From assembly GCA_903888395.1 (NCBI GenBank), contig CAISTO010000266.1, positions 1 to 9,969 of the forward strand: a stretch of DNA of 9,969 bases. Direction: 5' to 3'. Shown here one piece after another: positions 1 to 7,450 of this stretch. Below the pieces are notes generated by a model. The model did not search any database. It was not told the origin of the DNA and was given only the letters and a program-made list of their open reading frames with translations. Each line of letters begins with the position of its first letter. Position 1 is the first letter of the stretch. This DNA is from an uncultured Bacteroidota bacterium. Its GTDB lineage: Bacteria; Bacteroidota; Bacteroidia; UKL13-3. A program made the translations under genes and the position numbers.

Positions 1-1
1 A

Positions 2-1246
2 AAATTTTATGAAAGCAACAGACACGATTTAAGTTACGAAATAGATGGAATAGTTTTAAAGGTAAATAACTATTTGCAACAAGAAGATTTAGGCTTTACC
101 GCCAAAAATCCACGATGGGCAATTTCATATAAATACAAAGCCGCCACTGCTGTAACGGTATTAGAAAAAGTAACTTATCAAGTGGGGCGAACGGGAGCTA
201 TTACGCCTGTGGCAAACTTAAAGCCTGTTCAATTAGCGGGAACTACTGTAAAGCGTGCAAGTTTGTACAATGCCGATGAAATTGAAAGATTAGATTTGCA
301 CGAAAATGATACTGTTTTTGTAGAAAAAGGTGGGGAAATAATTCCAAAAATAGTTAGGGTTGATGTGGAAAACAGGAATCCAAATGCTGCAAAAATTGTT
401 TATCAAAACAATTGTCCAGAATGTAGAACTGAATTGGTTAGAAAAGAAGGAGAAGTGATTCATTATTGTCCAAATGTAAACCATTGTCCACCACAAATAA
501 TTGGAGCAATAGAACATTTTGTGAGTCGAAGAGCAATGAATATAGATAGTTTGGGAGGAGAAACAGTGGCGGCTTTTTATAAATTAGGTTTAATAAAAAC
601 TTATGCTGATTTGTATGATTTGAAATATGAACAAATTTTGAATTTAAGTATTGAAACCAATGATGAAATAGATGAAAGTAAAAGTAAAAAAAGATCAATT
701 AAAGAAAAATCTGCTCAAAATATAATTGAGGGAATTCAGGCATCGAAAGTTATTCCTTTTGAAAGAGTTTTATTTGCATTAGGCATAAGAATGATTGGTG
801 AAACTGTTGCAAAAAAATTAGCAAAACATTTTCAAAATATAGATAATATTATTGCTGCAAGCAAAGAACAAATAGGTGAAATATATGAAATAGGTGATAA
901 AATTGCAGAGCAATTAACACTGTTTTTTAGTGATTTGGAAAATGTGAAAATGATAGAAATGCTCAAAAAGCATGGTTTAAAATTAGCCATTGAAGAAGAA
1001 GAAGGTTTGGAAAGAAGCAATAAATTAGAAGGAAAAACGTTTTTAGTGAGTGGCACTTTTCAAATGAGCAGAGATGACTTGAAAAAAATGATTGAGGTTA
1101 ATGGTGGTAGAAATATTGCTGGAGTTTCAAAAAATTTAAACTACTTAATAGCTGGTGATAAAATGGGACCTGAAAAACTAAAAAAAGCAAGCGATTTAAA
1201 TATTAATATAATAAATGAACAAGATTTTTTAAACATGATTAAATAA
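2..1246 (+). CDS. ligA: NAD-dependent DNA ligase LigA, C-terminal part (5' end cut by window edge)
   Basis: Seals nicks in duplex DNA using NAD+ during replication and repair, in the cytoplasm. About 414 codons are visible, against about 670 residues for the whole family, so the N-terminal NMN-binding domain and the KxDG active-site lysine lie upstream of the window. The visible order is: nucleotidyltransferase motif IV (EIDGIVLKV, nt 38-64), motif V (WAISYKY), OB fold starting at QVGRTGAITPV, a four-cysteine zinc finger (Cys codons at 413, 422, 467 and 485), a helix-hairpin-helix region with FERVLFALGIR, and a C-terminal BRCT domain from about nt 1022 (GKTFLVSGTF) to the stop. The frame has no interruption and ends in tandem TAA TAA. 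A Lys/Ser/Glu-rich stretch near nt 650-700 looks longer than in E. coli LigA. The identification is secure. Confidence 0.97.
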   Translation, partial: KFYESNRHDLSYEIDGIVLKVNNYLQQEDLGFTAKNPRWAISYKYKAATAVTVLEKVTYQVGRTGAITPVANLKPVQLAGTTVKRASLYNADEIERLDLHENDTVFVEKGGEIIPKIVRVDVENRNPNAAKIVYQNNCPECRTELVRKEGEVIHYCPNVNHCPPQIIGAIEHFVSRRAMNIDSLGGETVAAFYKLGLIKTYADLYDLKYEQILNLSIETNDEIDESKSKKRSIKEKSAQNIIEGIQASKVIPFERVLFALGIRMIGETVAKKLAKHFQNIDNIIAASKEQIGEIYEIGDKIAEQLTLFFSDLENVKMIEMLKKHGLKLAIEEEEGLERSNKLEGKTFLVSGTFQMSRDDLKKMIEVNGGRNIAGVSKNLNYLIAGDKMGPEKLKKASDLNINIINEQDFLNMIK

Positions 1247-1263
1247 TAAAATTACATTAAATA

Positions 1264-2535
1264 ATGAAAATTCTATTTTTAACACTATTAATTTTTAAAA
1301 CAATTTTAGTTTTTTGTCAAAATGATACAATTCAATTAAATACTTGGGGTAAAGACGATAGGTTTCATAAATACGAAAATACTTTGGCTTTGTTCAAAGT
1401 GCATGGCGATACCATTCAAAGTATGGATTTTGAGGATTTAAAACCTGCAATTCCTATAATGATAAAAAAACCAATTGGTTATAAAAATTATGCCTATGGA
1501 TATTTGTTTTTTGCAGGTTCAAATAACAGCAAAAACGAAGGTTTTGTTACTGTTTTAGTAGGTGATTACAATGCTCAAAATCCTACAATATGGGTTGATA
1601 ACAACCAAAATTTTGACTTTACAGACGATCAAAAACAATTACTTCCTTATTATTATCAAAAAGGAATAGAGATTGAATTAGATAATTCAACAATTACTGG
1701 AGGAAAAAACAGAATTTTATTGACCAGAACCATGCTTTTTGGGAAACTAGAATTAAGGAAACAAAAAGACGATTATTATAAATATTATTACAAAGACAGG
1801 ACGTTTATAGGACTTGACTTAACATACAGGGAGCAAAGGTATTTGGCTAAAAGTGGAATTGTAAAATTAGATGACGACAGCTTTAGAATTGCGCTTCACG
1901 ATGGAAATTATAATGGAAAATTTAATGACAATGATACCGATAGAATTGTTATTATTAATTATAATGACTCTATTTTTGATACTACAAACGATTTGTTTGC
2001 AAGTAAAATTAGTAAAGATAAAAAGAATAACTATTTTGAAAAAAATGGAAAAATTTTTGAAGTGCTATCAGTTGATCCCGCAGGAGATTTTATAGTAATT
2101 AAACAATCAAACAGTGATTTATTATTTGGTAAAATTGCAGTAGGGAAGAAAATACCCAAAGTGAGTATTACAACTCACAAGGGAGAGAAAAAGAACTTAA
2201 AAAAATTAAATCGTCATCAGGTTTTTATGTATTTTACATCACTTACGGCTAAAAACTTTGAAAAAGATACTGCTATTCTAAGAAAAATAGCGGCTATTGA
2301 TTCCTGCAATATAAGGGTTATAATGTTTTTATATACCAATAAAACATATACTGTTAGGATTTTTGGTAGCCAATCAAAGGCTAATTATACTATAGCATTA
2401 GGGCATAAATTAATTAATAAGAAATTAGGAATTAGAGGTTTACCTCAAACTTTATTAATAGGAAAAAGAAGGAAAGTTATTAAATATGGTTTGTCTCCGG
2501 AAGAATACTTAAATCAACTTCAAAAGTTAAATTAA
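1264..2535 (+). CDS. exported protein with Ca-loop-like motifs and a cysteine-less thioredoxin-like C-terminal domain
   Basis: This 423-residue protein starts with a signal peptide (residues 1 to about 19, ending LVFCQ), so it is probably periplasmic or surface-exposed. I do not recognise the N-terminal part (about 20-285) as a named domain, but it holds two Asp/Asn-rich loops resembling calcium-binding loops: D112-N-N-Q-N-F-D118, and D213 to D224 with the form DxNxNGxFxDxD. Residues about 289-423 look like the AhpC/TlpA thioredoxin fold: an opening GKKIPKVSITT, a strand VFMYF at 320-324, and the expected cis-proline in GLPQTLLIG (P394). Where TlpA proteins carry WCxxC, this one reads TSLTAKN, so no disulfide chemistry is expected there; the only cysteine in this domain that I see is C348. 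The gene starts 17 nt after ligA and may be cotranscribed with it. The fold assignment is inference; the lack of CxxC is direct. Confidence 0.75.
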   Translation: MKILFLTLLIFKTILVFCQNDTIQLNTWGKDDRFHKYENTLALFKVHGDTIQSMDFEDLKPAIPIMIKKPIGYKNYAYGYLFFAGSNNSKNEGFVTVLVGDYNAQNPTIWVDNNQNFDFTDDQKQLLPYYYQKGIEIELDNSTITGGKNRILLTRTMLFGKLELRKQKDDYYKYYYKDRTFIGLDLTYREQRYLAKSGIVKLDDDSFRIALHDGNYNGKFNDNDTDRIVIINYNDSIFDTTNDLFASKISKDKKNNYFEKNGKIFEVLSVDPAGDFIVIKQSNSDLLFGKIAVGKKIPKVSITTHKGEKKNLKKLNRHQVFMYFTSLTAKNFEKDTAILRKIAAIDSCNIRVIMFLYTNKTYTVRIFGSQSKANYTIALGHKLINKKLGIRGLPQTLLIGKRRKVIKYGLSPEEYLNQLQKLN

Positions 2536-2550
2536 TTTTACAACCATATA

Positions 2551-2615
2551 ATAATCTATTTTTAATTTTTAATTAATTATTTTAACCTAAATAGCATGAA
2601 ATTTAAATAGATTAT
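2551..2615 (+). promoter_or_regulatory. 11-bp perfect inverted repeat ending on the response-regulator start codon
   Basis: ATAATCTATTT at 2551-2561 is the exact reverse complement of AAATAGATTAT at 2605-2615. The right arm includes the first two bases of the ATG at 2614. As RNA this could form a hairpin with a 43-nt loop that hides the start codon; as DNA it could be a dimeric operator. The repeat is seen directly; its function is inferred. No convincing TTTG...TAnnTTTG promoter was found in this spacer. Confidence 0.5.
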
Positions 2616-3294
2616 GAAAGTATTAGTAATAGAAGATGAACCAAAGGTTGCCGCATTTTTAAAGCAAGGATTAGAAGAGCAAGCTTTTGATGTTACAGTG
2701 GCCTACGATGGTTTTTTTGGAAAGAAAATGGCGATAGATAATTACTATGATGTAATTATACTTGATTTATTAATTCCTTATATTAACGGAATAGACTTGT
2801 GCAAACAATTAAGAGAAGAAGGCTTAAAAGCACCAATTTTGGTATTATCTGCATTAGGAAGTACCGATGATAAAGTATTAGGATTAGAAGCAGGTGCAGA
2901 TGATTACTTGATTAAGCCATTTGAATTTAGAGAATTAATTGCTCGTTTACGTGCATTATGCAATCGTTACACCGATAACTTGCAAGATCAAAAAGTACTT
3001 AAGTTAGCAGACTTAGAACTTGATTTATACAAAAAAGTAGTGCGTAGAGGTGGTAAAAGTATTGATTTAACAGCAAAAGAGTTTAGCTTGTTAGAGTATT
3101 TATTGCGAAATAAAAACAGGGTAATCTCTCGTGTTGAAATTTCGGAAAAAGTTTGGGAAGTAAGTTTTGATACTGGAACAAATATTATAGATGTATATAT
3201 TAATTTCTTACGTAAAAAAGTAGATAGAAACTTTGGTGTAAAGTTAATTTATACCATGGTTGGAATGGGTTATATTATGAAAGAACCTGATTAA
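2614..3294 (+). CDS. OmpR/PhoB-family two-component response regulator
   Basis: A cytoplasmic transcription factor switched by phosphorylation. The 226-residue length is normal for the family. The receiver domain (1 to about 118) has the full active site: acidic pair E7/D8, phospho-acceptor D51 in VIILDLLIP, switch S79 in LVLSALGS, and K101 in the YLIKPF motif. A linker leads to a winged-helix DNA-binding domain (about 126-226) with DLTAKEFSLLEYLL, a recognition region around NIIDVYINFLRKKVD and the closing wing YTMVGMGYIM. It resembles the CusR/CopR-like subgroup common in Bacteroidota, but the signal cannot be read from the sequence. The ATG at 2614 fits the start of the receiver domain exactly. 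Its likely partner is the histidine kinase at 3382, separated from it by a terminator. Confidence 0.93.
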   Translation: MKVLVIEDEPKVAAFLKQGLEEQAFDVTVAYDGFFGKKMAIDNYYDVIILDLLIPYINGIDLCKQLREEGLKAPILVLSALGSTDDKVLGLEAGADDYLIKPFEFRELIARLRALCNRYTDNLQDQKVLKLADLELDLYKKVVRRGGKSIDLTAKEFSLLEYLLRNKNRVISRVEISEKVWEVSFDTGTNIIDVYINFLRKKVDRNFGVKLIYTMVGMGYIMKEPD

Positions 3295-3317
3295 TTAAAT
3301 TTATTTAAAATAAAAAT

Positions 3318-3350
3318 AAAAAAAGCTGCTTTATTAAGGCGGCTTTTTTT
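3318..3350 (+). terminator. intrinsic terminator between response regulator and kinase
   Basis: A run of seven A plus GCTGC (3318-3329) pairs with GCGGC plus seven T (3339-3350), with one G-U wobble and a 9-nt loop. The shape is that of a factor-independent terminator. It begins 23 nt after the response-regulator stop and ends 31 nt before the kinase ATG, so it probably lowers kinase expression relative to the regulator. The A/T-rich flanks could also let it work weakly in the opposite direction. Confidence 0.82.
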
Positions 3351-3381
3351 ATTTTTACAAAAAATTTACAAGCGCAAATAA

Positions 3382-4761
3382 ATGAATTTTAAAAATAAAC
3401 TTGCTTTAAAGTTAACAGTAATTGTTGGTTTACTTTTAATTATTTTATCAATAGATTTATACACTTTATCAAAATCATATTTTTATAATAAATATGAAAA
3501 AACATTAAAAAACTCAAGTATCAATTTTGTTGATATTTTATTAGATTCTGATAAATTGGATGAAAAATTAATTGAAAGTAAGAAAAAAATATTTGCAATT
3601 TATAATCCTAAAATTTTAGTACTAAATAAATCGAATGAAACACTATTTGAAGATAATACAATAACAAATGATATAAAAAATAATTTGTTAAATGAAATTT
3701 CAAACAAGGAGTCAAGCTCAATATTAATAGGAGATACGCTGTATTTAGCCTATAATTATGTATTTAAAAATAAATCATATAAAATAATTACTTCAAACAT
3801 TCATATAAACAGCACGTTAAATTTTGAAATTATAAAAACAGGTTTATTAATATTGGTAATAATTTGTATGGCTTTTACCTATTTTATGGGATTATATTTT
3901 GCAAAACAAACATTATTGCCAATAAAAAATATCATTGAACAAGTAGAAAAATTTAACGAAGTAAATTTAAATGAACGTTTAAAAATAAGGAATGAAAAAG
4001 ATGAAATTTCACTATTGGCAACTACATTTAATCAATTACTAGATAGATTAGAGAATTCTTTTATACTTCAAAAATCCTTTGTTTCTAATGCCTCACATGA
4101 ATTTAGAACTCCATTAACAGTAATGAAAGGGCAAATAGAAGTTTTGCTTTTACAGCCAAGGTCAAACGAAATTTATTTGAATACCTATATTTCATTATTG
4201 GAAGACATTAATAATCAAATAAACTTAATAAATGGTTTAGGTGATTTGGCAAATGCCAATGCAATGTTCCCGAATGTAGTTAATTCAAAAATACCAATTA
4301 TTGACCTTTTAGACGACTGTTCAAGTGAATTAAACAAAAACAAAAAGTACAAAGTTGTTTTAACAATTGATGAATTACAGGACGATGAAAACACCATGTA
4401 TTTAAATGGTAACTATGCATTACTTAAATCCGCATTTATAAATGTAATGGATAATGCATGTAAATTTAGCAATACCCTTTCATGCCAAGTAAACTTAATT
4501 TGCAATTCAGATTTTATGACAATTACCGTGGTAGATCAGGGTTTCGGTATTAACAAAATAGATTTAGTGAATATTTTCGAATCATTTTACCGTTCAAATA
4601 ACACACGCCATATTCAAGGACATGGAATTGGATTAAGCCTGGTAAAAAAAATAGTAGAGTATTATCATGGAAAAATTACAGTAACATCAGAAATTGGGAA
4701 AGGAACTAAAATGAGTATTTATTTACCAAATGTAAATGCACAAAATGAAAGACAAATTTAA
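3382..4761 (+). CDS. membrane sensor histidine kinase (HAMP-HisKA-HATPase)
   Basis: Senses a signal at the inner membrane and phosphorylates a response regulator, most likely the one encoded just upstream. The 459 residues show TM1 (about 9-29), a periplasmic sensor region (about 30-150) that I do not recognise, TM2 (about 154-174), HAMP (about 175-227), HisKA with H239 in SNASHEFRTPL, and a HATPase domain. That domain has an N box (N354-V-M-D-N358), a G1 box (D385-Q-G-F-G389), an F box (FESFYRSNN) and a G2 box (G413-H-G-I-G-L418). All catalytic motifs are intact. The architecture is that of CusS/ArlS-like kinases. There are only about 30 nt between the preceding terminator and the ATG, leaving little room for a separate promoter. 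The stop overlaps that of the next gene, which lies on the opposite strand. Confidence 0.93.
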   Translation: MNFKNKLALKLTVIVGLLLIILSIDLYTLSKSYFYNKYEKTLKNSSINFVDILLDSDKLDEKLIESKKKIFAIYNPKILVLNKSNETLFEDNTITNDIKNNLLNEISNKESSSILIGDTLYLAYNYVFKNKSYKIITSNIHINSTLNFEIIKTGLLILVIICMAFTYFMGLYFAKQTLLPIKNIIEQVEKFNEVNLNERLKIRNEKDEISLLATTFNQLLDRLENSFILQKSFVSNASHEFRTPLTVMKGQIEVLLLQPRSNEIYLNTYISLLEDINNQINLINGLGDLANANAMFPNVVNSKIPIIDLLDDCSSELNKNKKYKVVLTIDELQDDENTMYLNGNYALLKSAFINVMDNACKFSNTLSCQVNLICNSDFMTITVVDQGFGINKIDLVNIFESFYRSNNTRHIQGHGIGLSLVKKIVEYYHGKITVTSEIGKGTKMSIYLPNVNAQNERQI

Positions 4762-5477
4762 TTGTCGTATTTTTCTAAATGCTTAACAAATACTGTAAAA
4801 TCTTTATGGTATTCCGCAGTAATTAAATAAGGTTTGTTAAATGCAGTAAAACTTAGTTGATATGCGTGAAGCACTACCCGTTTAATAATTGGCTCTTCAT
4901 TCTCCCATTTTCCTTCTTTAAATTTTGGTTTAAATTGAGATAGAAAAACTTTTTTACCTCCATAACTTTCATCAGAAACAATAGGAAAATTTTGAGATGC
5001 TAAATGAATTCTTATTTGATGTAACCTACCTGTTACAGGCTTACAAGCTAATAAAGTAAAATGCTTGTATAATTTCAAAGTTGAAATGATAGTTTTAGAG
5101 GGTTTGCCTTCCTTTTTATCTACAAACGCAAGTCCTTTTTTAGTTTGACTTAAAGGCAAAATTATTTCTTGATCGCTTACCATTAATTGTCCAGCAACTA
5201 TGGCATGATATGTTTTTTCAACTTCACGCTTTTCAAATTTAATAGCCATTTCACGGTATGCTTCATCCGATTTAGCAATCAATAAAATGCCACTTGTTTC
5301 TTTATCTAATCGATGGCATAGTCTTAATTCCTCATTATATTTTTTAGCCAACTTAATAATACTCAAATTATCATCGTGTCTATCGTCTAGACTTGAATAA
5401 AAAGCAGGTTTGTTTATAAATACAAAATGTTCGTCTTCGTATATAATAATTTCTTTTAAACTGTGTAGGTGTTTCAT
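4758..5477 (-). CDS. RluA-family RNA pseudouridine synthase
   Basis: Converts specific uridines to pseudouridine in rRNA or tRNA, in the cytoplasm. The family signature HRLDKETSG is present with the catalytic aspartate at D58, followed by ILLIAKSDEAY and, near residues 173-185, the GRLHQIRIHLAS motif typical of RluA/RluC/RluD enzymes. At 239 residues it is a minimal catalytic domain; there is no N-terminal S4 RNA-binding domain, which places it nearer RluA (tRNA U32 / 23S U746 type) than RluC or RluD. Target specificity cannot be decided from sequence alone. The ATG at 5475-5477 fits the start of the fold (EIIIYEDEHFVFINKP). It is divergent from the deiminase gene and convergent with the kinase, sharing TTAA at the stops. 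Confidence 0.92.
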   Translation of the reverse strand: MKHLHSLKEIIIYEDEHFVFINKPAFYSSLDDRHDDNLSIIKLAKKYNEELRLCHRLDKETSGILLIAKSDEAYREMAIKFEKREVEKTYHAIVAGQLMVSDQEIILPLSQTKKGLAFVDKKEGKPSKTIISTLKLYKHFTLLACKPVTGRLHQIRIHLASQNFPIVSDESYGGKKVFLSQFKPKFKEGKWENEEPIIKRVVLHAYQLSFTAFNKPYLITAEYHKDFTVFVKHLEKYDN

Positions 5478-5500
5478 AAATTGGAATGCAATATTAAGCT

Positions 5501-5531
5501 TTTGAATGTGTTTAGTAACATTTTACTTTAA
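5501..5531 (+). promoter_or_regulatory. candidate Bacteroidota-type promoter for the deiminase gene
   Basis: TTTG at 5501-5504 is followed after 19 nt by TACTTTAA at 5524-5531. The known Bacteroidetes sigma consensus is TTTG, about 19-21 nt, TAnnTTTG; the -33 element and spacing match, while the -7 element matches at four of its six fixed positions. Transcription from here would leave a leader of about 40 nt before the ATG at 5580. The call is tentative. Confidence 0.35.
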
Positions 5532-5579
5532 ACCAATGTGTTGATTTGCGTAAAAATACTATAATTGCATAAAAACATC

Positions 5580-7424
5580 ATGATGATAAAAAGATTTTAT
5601 ATTCTCACATTTAGCATTTTAATTGGATTAAATACATTTGCACAGCAAAAAAGAAACGGACATTTACCAGCTGCAAAAACAAAAGCAGAATATCAATTAA
5701 TGATAGAAAATGCTAAAAAAGAACCTATATTTTTAGGAAAAGGCGCTACACTTCCATCCAATATGAGAATGCCTGGAGAATTTGAAGAAAGTAAAGCAGT
5801 TTGTATTAGTTGGGCATATGATTATGATGAATTTTATAATATTTTAGGCGTAGATACGTATACTACTTATGGTTGGATTTCGGCACAATTAGCGCATTAT
5901 ATTTCTGAAGAATGTGAAGTTTGGATAAGAACTTGGGAGCAAAGCGATAGTATAAAAATATTAACTTTTATGGAAAGCTTAGGCTGGCCATTAAAGAATT
6001 ATAAATTTTTTCCTAAACAAGGTGATGATTTTTGGATGCGTGATTATGGTCCAATGTCGTTTTATTATGGTACAAAAGACAGCGTTGGATTTGCTGATAT
6101 GAAATACTACGATGGACGAGATTTAGACAATGTATTCCCAGCATATTTGGCAAGTAAAATGGGTTATAAAAATTACGTAAGTACTTTAAATGCGGAGGGC
6201 GGTAACTTAATGACTGATGGTTATGGTAAAATGTTTTTTAGTTCAATCATTAAAACAGAAAACCAAGCCATACAAAGTTGGACTGCAACTACTACTTATA
6301 ACACCATGAAATCAATTTTTGGCACGCCAAGTTTACATGAATTACCAACTTTAACCTGCGATGGTGGTACAGGTCATATTGATTTATTTACGCGATTTAT
6401 AGATGAAGAAACATTAATGGTTTCAAAATTACCAGCTGAGGTTACTGCATCTGATAAGCAAAAAATAGAAGACAGTTACCAAATAATGACTGGTTTAACT
6501 TCAACTTATAATCGCCCATATACCATTTATAGAATTCCACATCCAACAGGCGATGACGGAAAGCACGATAGTGTAACTTGCGAGCAATTAAATAACGATG
6601 CGCGTAATTTTATCAATGGCATTTCGGTCAATAATTCATTTCTTTTTCCTTCCTATTCCGATGAATTTGATGGCAATCAAAAGCAAACTGATTCAATAGT
6701 TGAATTGTATAAAAGCATAATGCCTGGCTATAAAATTATTCCAATTGATAGCAGATATATGAGCCCGTTGGGCGGTGCTATTCATTGCATAACTATGCAA
6801 ATTCCTGCTGATAATCCAATTAGAATTTGGCATCCAAAAATTCAAGTAAATAAAGTATTTCAGAACAATTTTAAAATAATTACGAAATGCGAAAACTACA
6901 GTGGAATAAAAACAGCAAATTGTATATACAGGAAAAATAATGAAGCTTGGCAAACACTTAATTTAACTGATAGTGCTGGCTATCATATAGGAATTTTAAC
7001 TGTTAGTGGATTAACAAGTACTGATTTTGTTGAATATTACATTGCCGCGGAATCAAATAATGGTAAAAAAGTAACTAAACCCACTACTGCTAATGCAGAT
7101 GCACAAGGTTATTATCGCATTCAATTTGAAAACGGTACAAACTTAAACGAAGTATTAATTACTCCTAAAAATTATTTATTTGCAGCTTATCCAAATCCTG
7201 CTACTTCTCAATTACATATTCCATTTCAATTATTAGAAAAAGGAAATATTACCATTAAAATTACTGATATTACTGGTAAAGTATTAGTGGAACAAAGCAC
7301 CAATGCCATTATAGGGCAACAAGAAAACATATTTAATATTTCGGGATTTTCAAACGGATTGTATTTTTATACTTTAAGTTTAAATGGAGAAATTATAAAT
7401 ACCAGAAAGTTTTTAAAACAATAA
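5580..7424 (+). CDS. secreted PAD/agmatine-deiminase-family enzyme with Ig-like domain and T9SS sorting domain
   Basis: Likely hydrolyses a guanidinium group (peptidyl-arginine, or agmatine-like substrates) to the ureido form plus ammonia, outside the cell. The 614-residue protein has a signal peptide (1 to about 22, ending NTFAQQ) and a PF04371-type deiminase domain (about 45-410). The catalytic residues are visible: D155 in WMRDYGP, H266 and D268 in GHIDLFTRF, N346 in INGISVN and C403 in GGAIHCITMQ; EGGN is at 206-209. An Ig-like beta domain (about 415-525) follows, then a type A T9SS sorting domain from Y537-P-N-P-A-T to the C-terminus (KFLKQ). This is the domain order of Porphyromonas gingivalis PPAD. 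I chose ATG 5580 (followed at once by a second ATG) over TTG 5565 because the signal peptide then starts normally. A free-standing agmatine deiminase would lack the signal and sorting domains. The exact substrate is unproven. Confidence 0.9.
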   Translation: MMIKRFYILTFSILIGLNTFAQQKRNGHLPAAKTKAEYQLMIENAKKEPIFLGKGATLPSNMRMPGEFEESKAVCISWAYDYDEFYNILGVDTYTTYGWISAQLAHYISEECEVWIRTWEQSDSIKILTFMESLGWPLKNYKFFPKQGDDFWMRDYGPMSFYYGTKDSVGFADMKYYDGRDLDNVFPAYLASKMGYKNYVSTLNAEGGNLMTDGYGKMFFSSIIKTENQAIQSWTATTTYNTMKSIFGTPSLHELPTLTCDGGTGHIDLFTRFIDEETLMVSKLPAEVTASDKQKIEDSYQIMTGLTSTYNRPYTIYRIPHPTGDDGKHDSVTCEQLNNDARNFINGISVNNSFLFPSYSDEFDGNQKQTDSIVELYKSIMPGYKIIPIDSRYMSPLGGAIHCITMQIPADNPIRIWHPKIQVNKVFQNNFKIITKCENYSGIKTANCIYRKNNEAWQTLNLTDSAGYHIGILTVSGLTSTDFVEYYIAAESNNGKKVTKPTTANADAQGYYRIQFENGTNLNEVLITPKNYLFAAYPNPATSQLHIPFQLLEKGNITIKITDITGKVLVEQSTNAIIGQQENIFNISGFSNGLYFYTLSLNGEIINTRKFLKQ

Positions 7425-7450
7425 TTTATTTGAATTATTTGAAAGTAATC

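Noticed and set aside
290..1056. Several open frames on the minus strand within ligA (290-517, 438-698, 832-1056)
   Set aside because: They oppose an intact, strongly conserved ligA frame, give low-complexity Phe/Leu/Ser-rich or Asn-rich peptides, and have no start context; they are antisense shadows.
1309..1320. Lipoprotein signal at LVFC of the exported protein
   Set aside because: Phe directly before Cys does not fit a lipobox; FCQ fits an ordinary Bacteroidota signal peptidase I site.
5505..5542. Direct repeat AATGTGTT at 5505-5512 and 5535-5542
   Set aside because: Eight bases are too short to stand out in AT-rich DNA, and no protein-binding logic is apparent.
5541..5567. Alternative promoter TTG-16 nt-TATAATTG before the deiminase
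   Set aside because: The -7 element matches well, but the spacing is short and transcription would begin only a few bases before the ATG; the element at 5501-5531 leaves a more normal leader, though neither is proven.
5565..5579. TTG at 5565 as start of the deiminase
   Set aside because: It would add MHKNI before the signal peptide; the ATG ATG pair at 5580-5585 gives a normal signal peptide.
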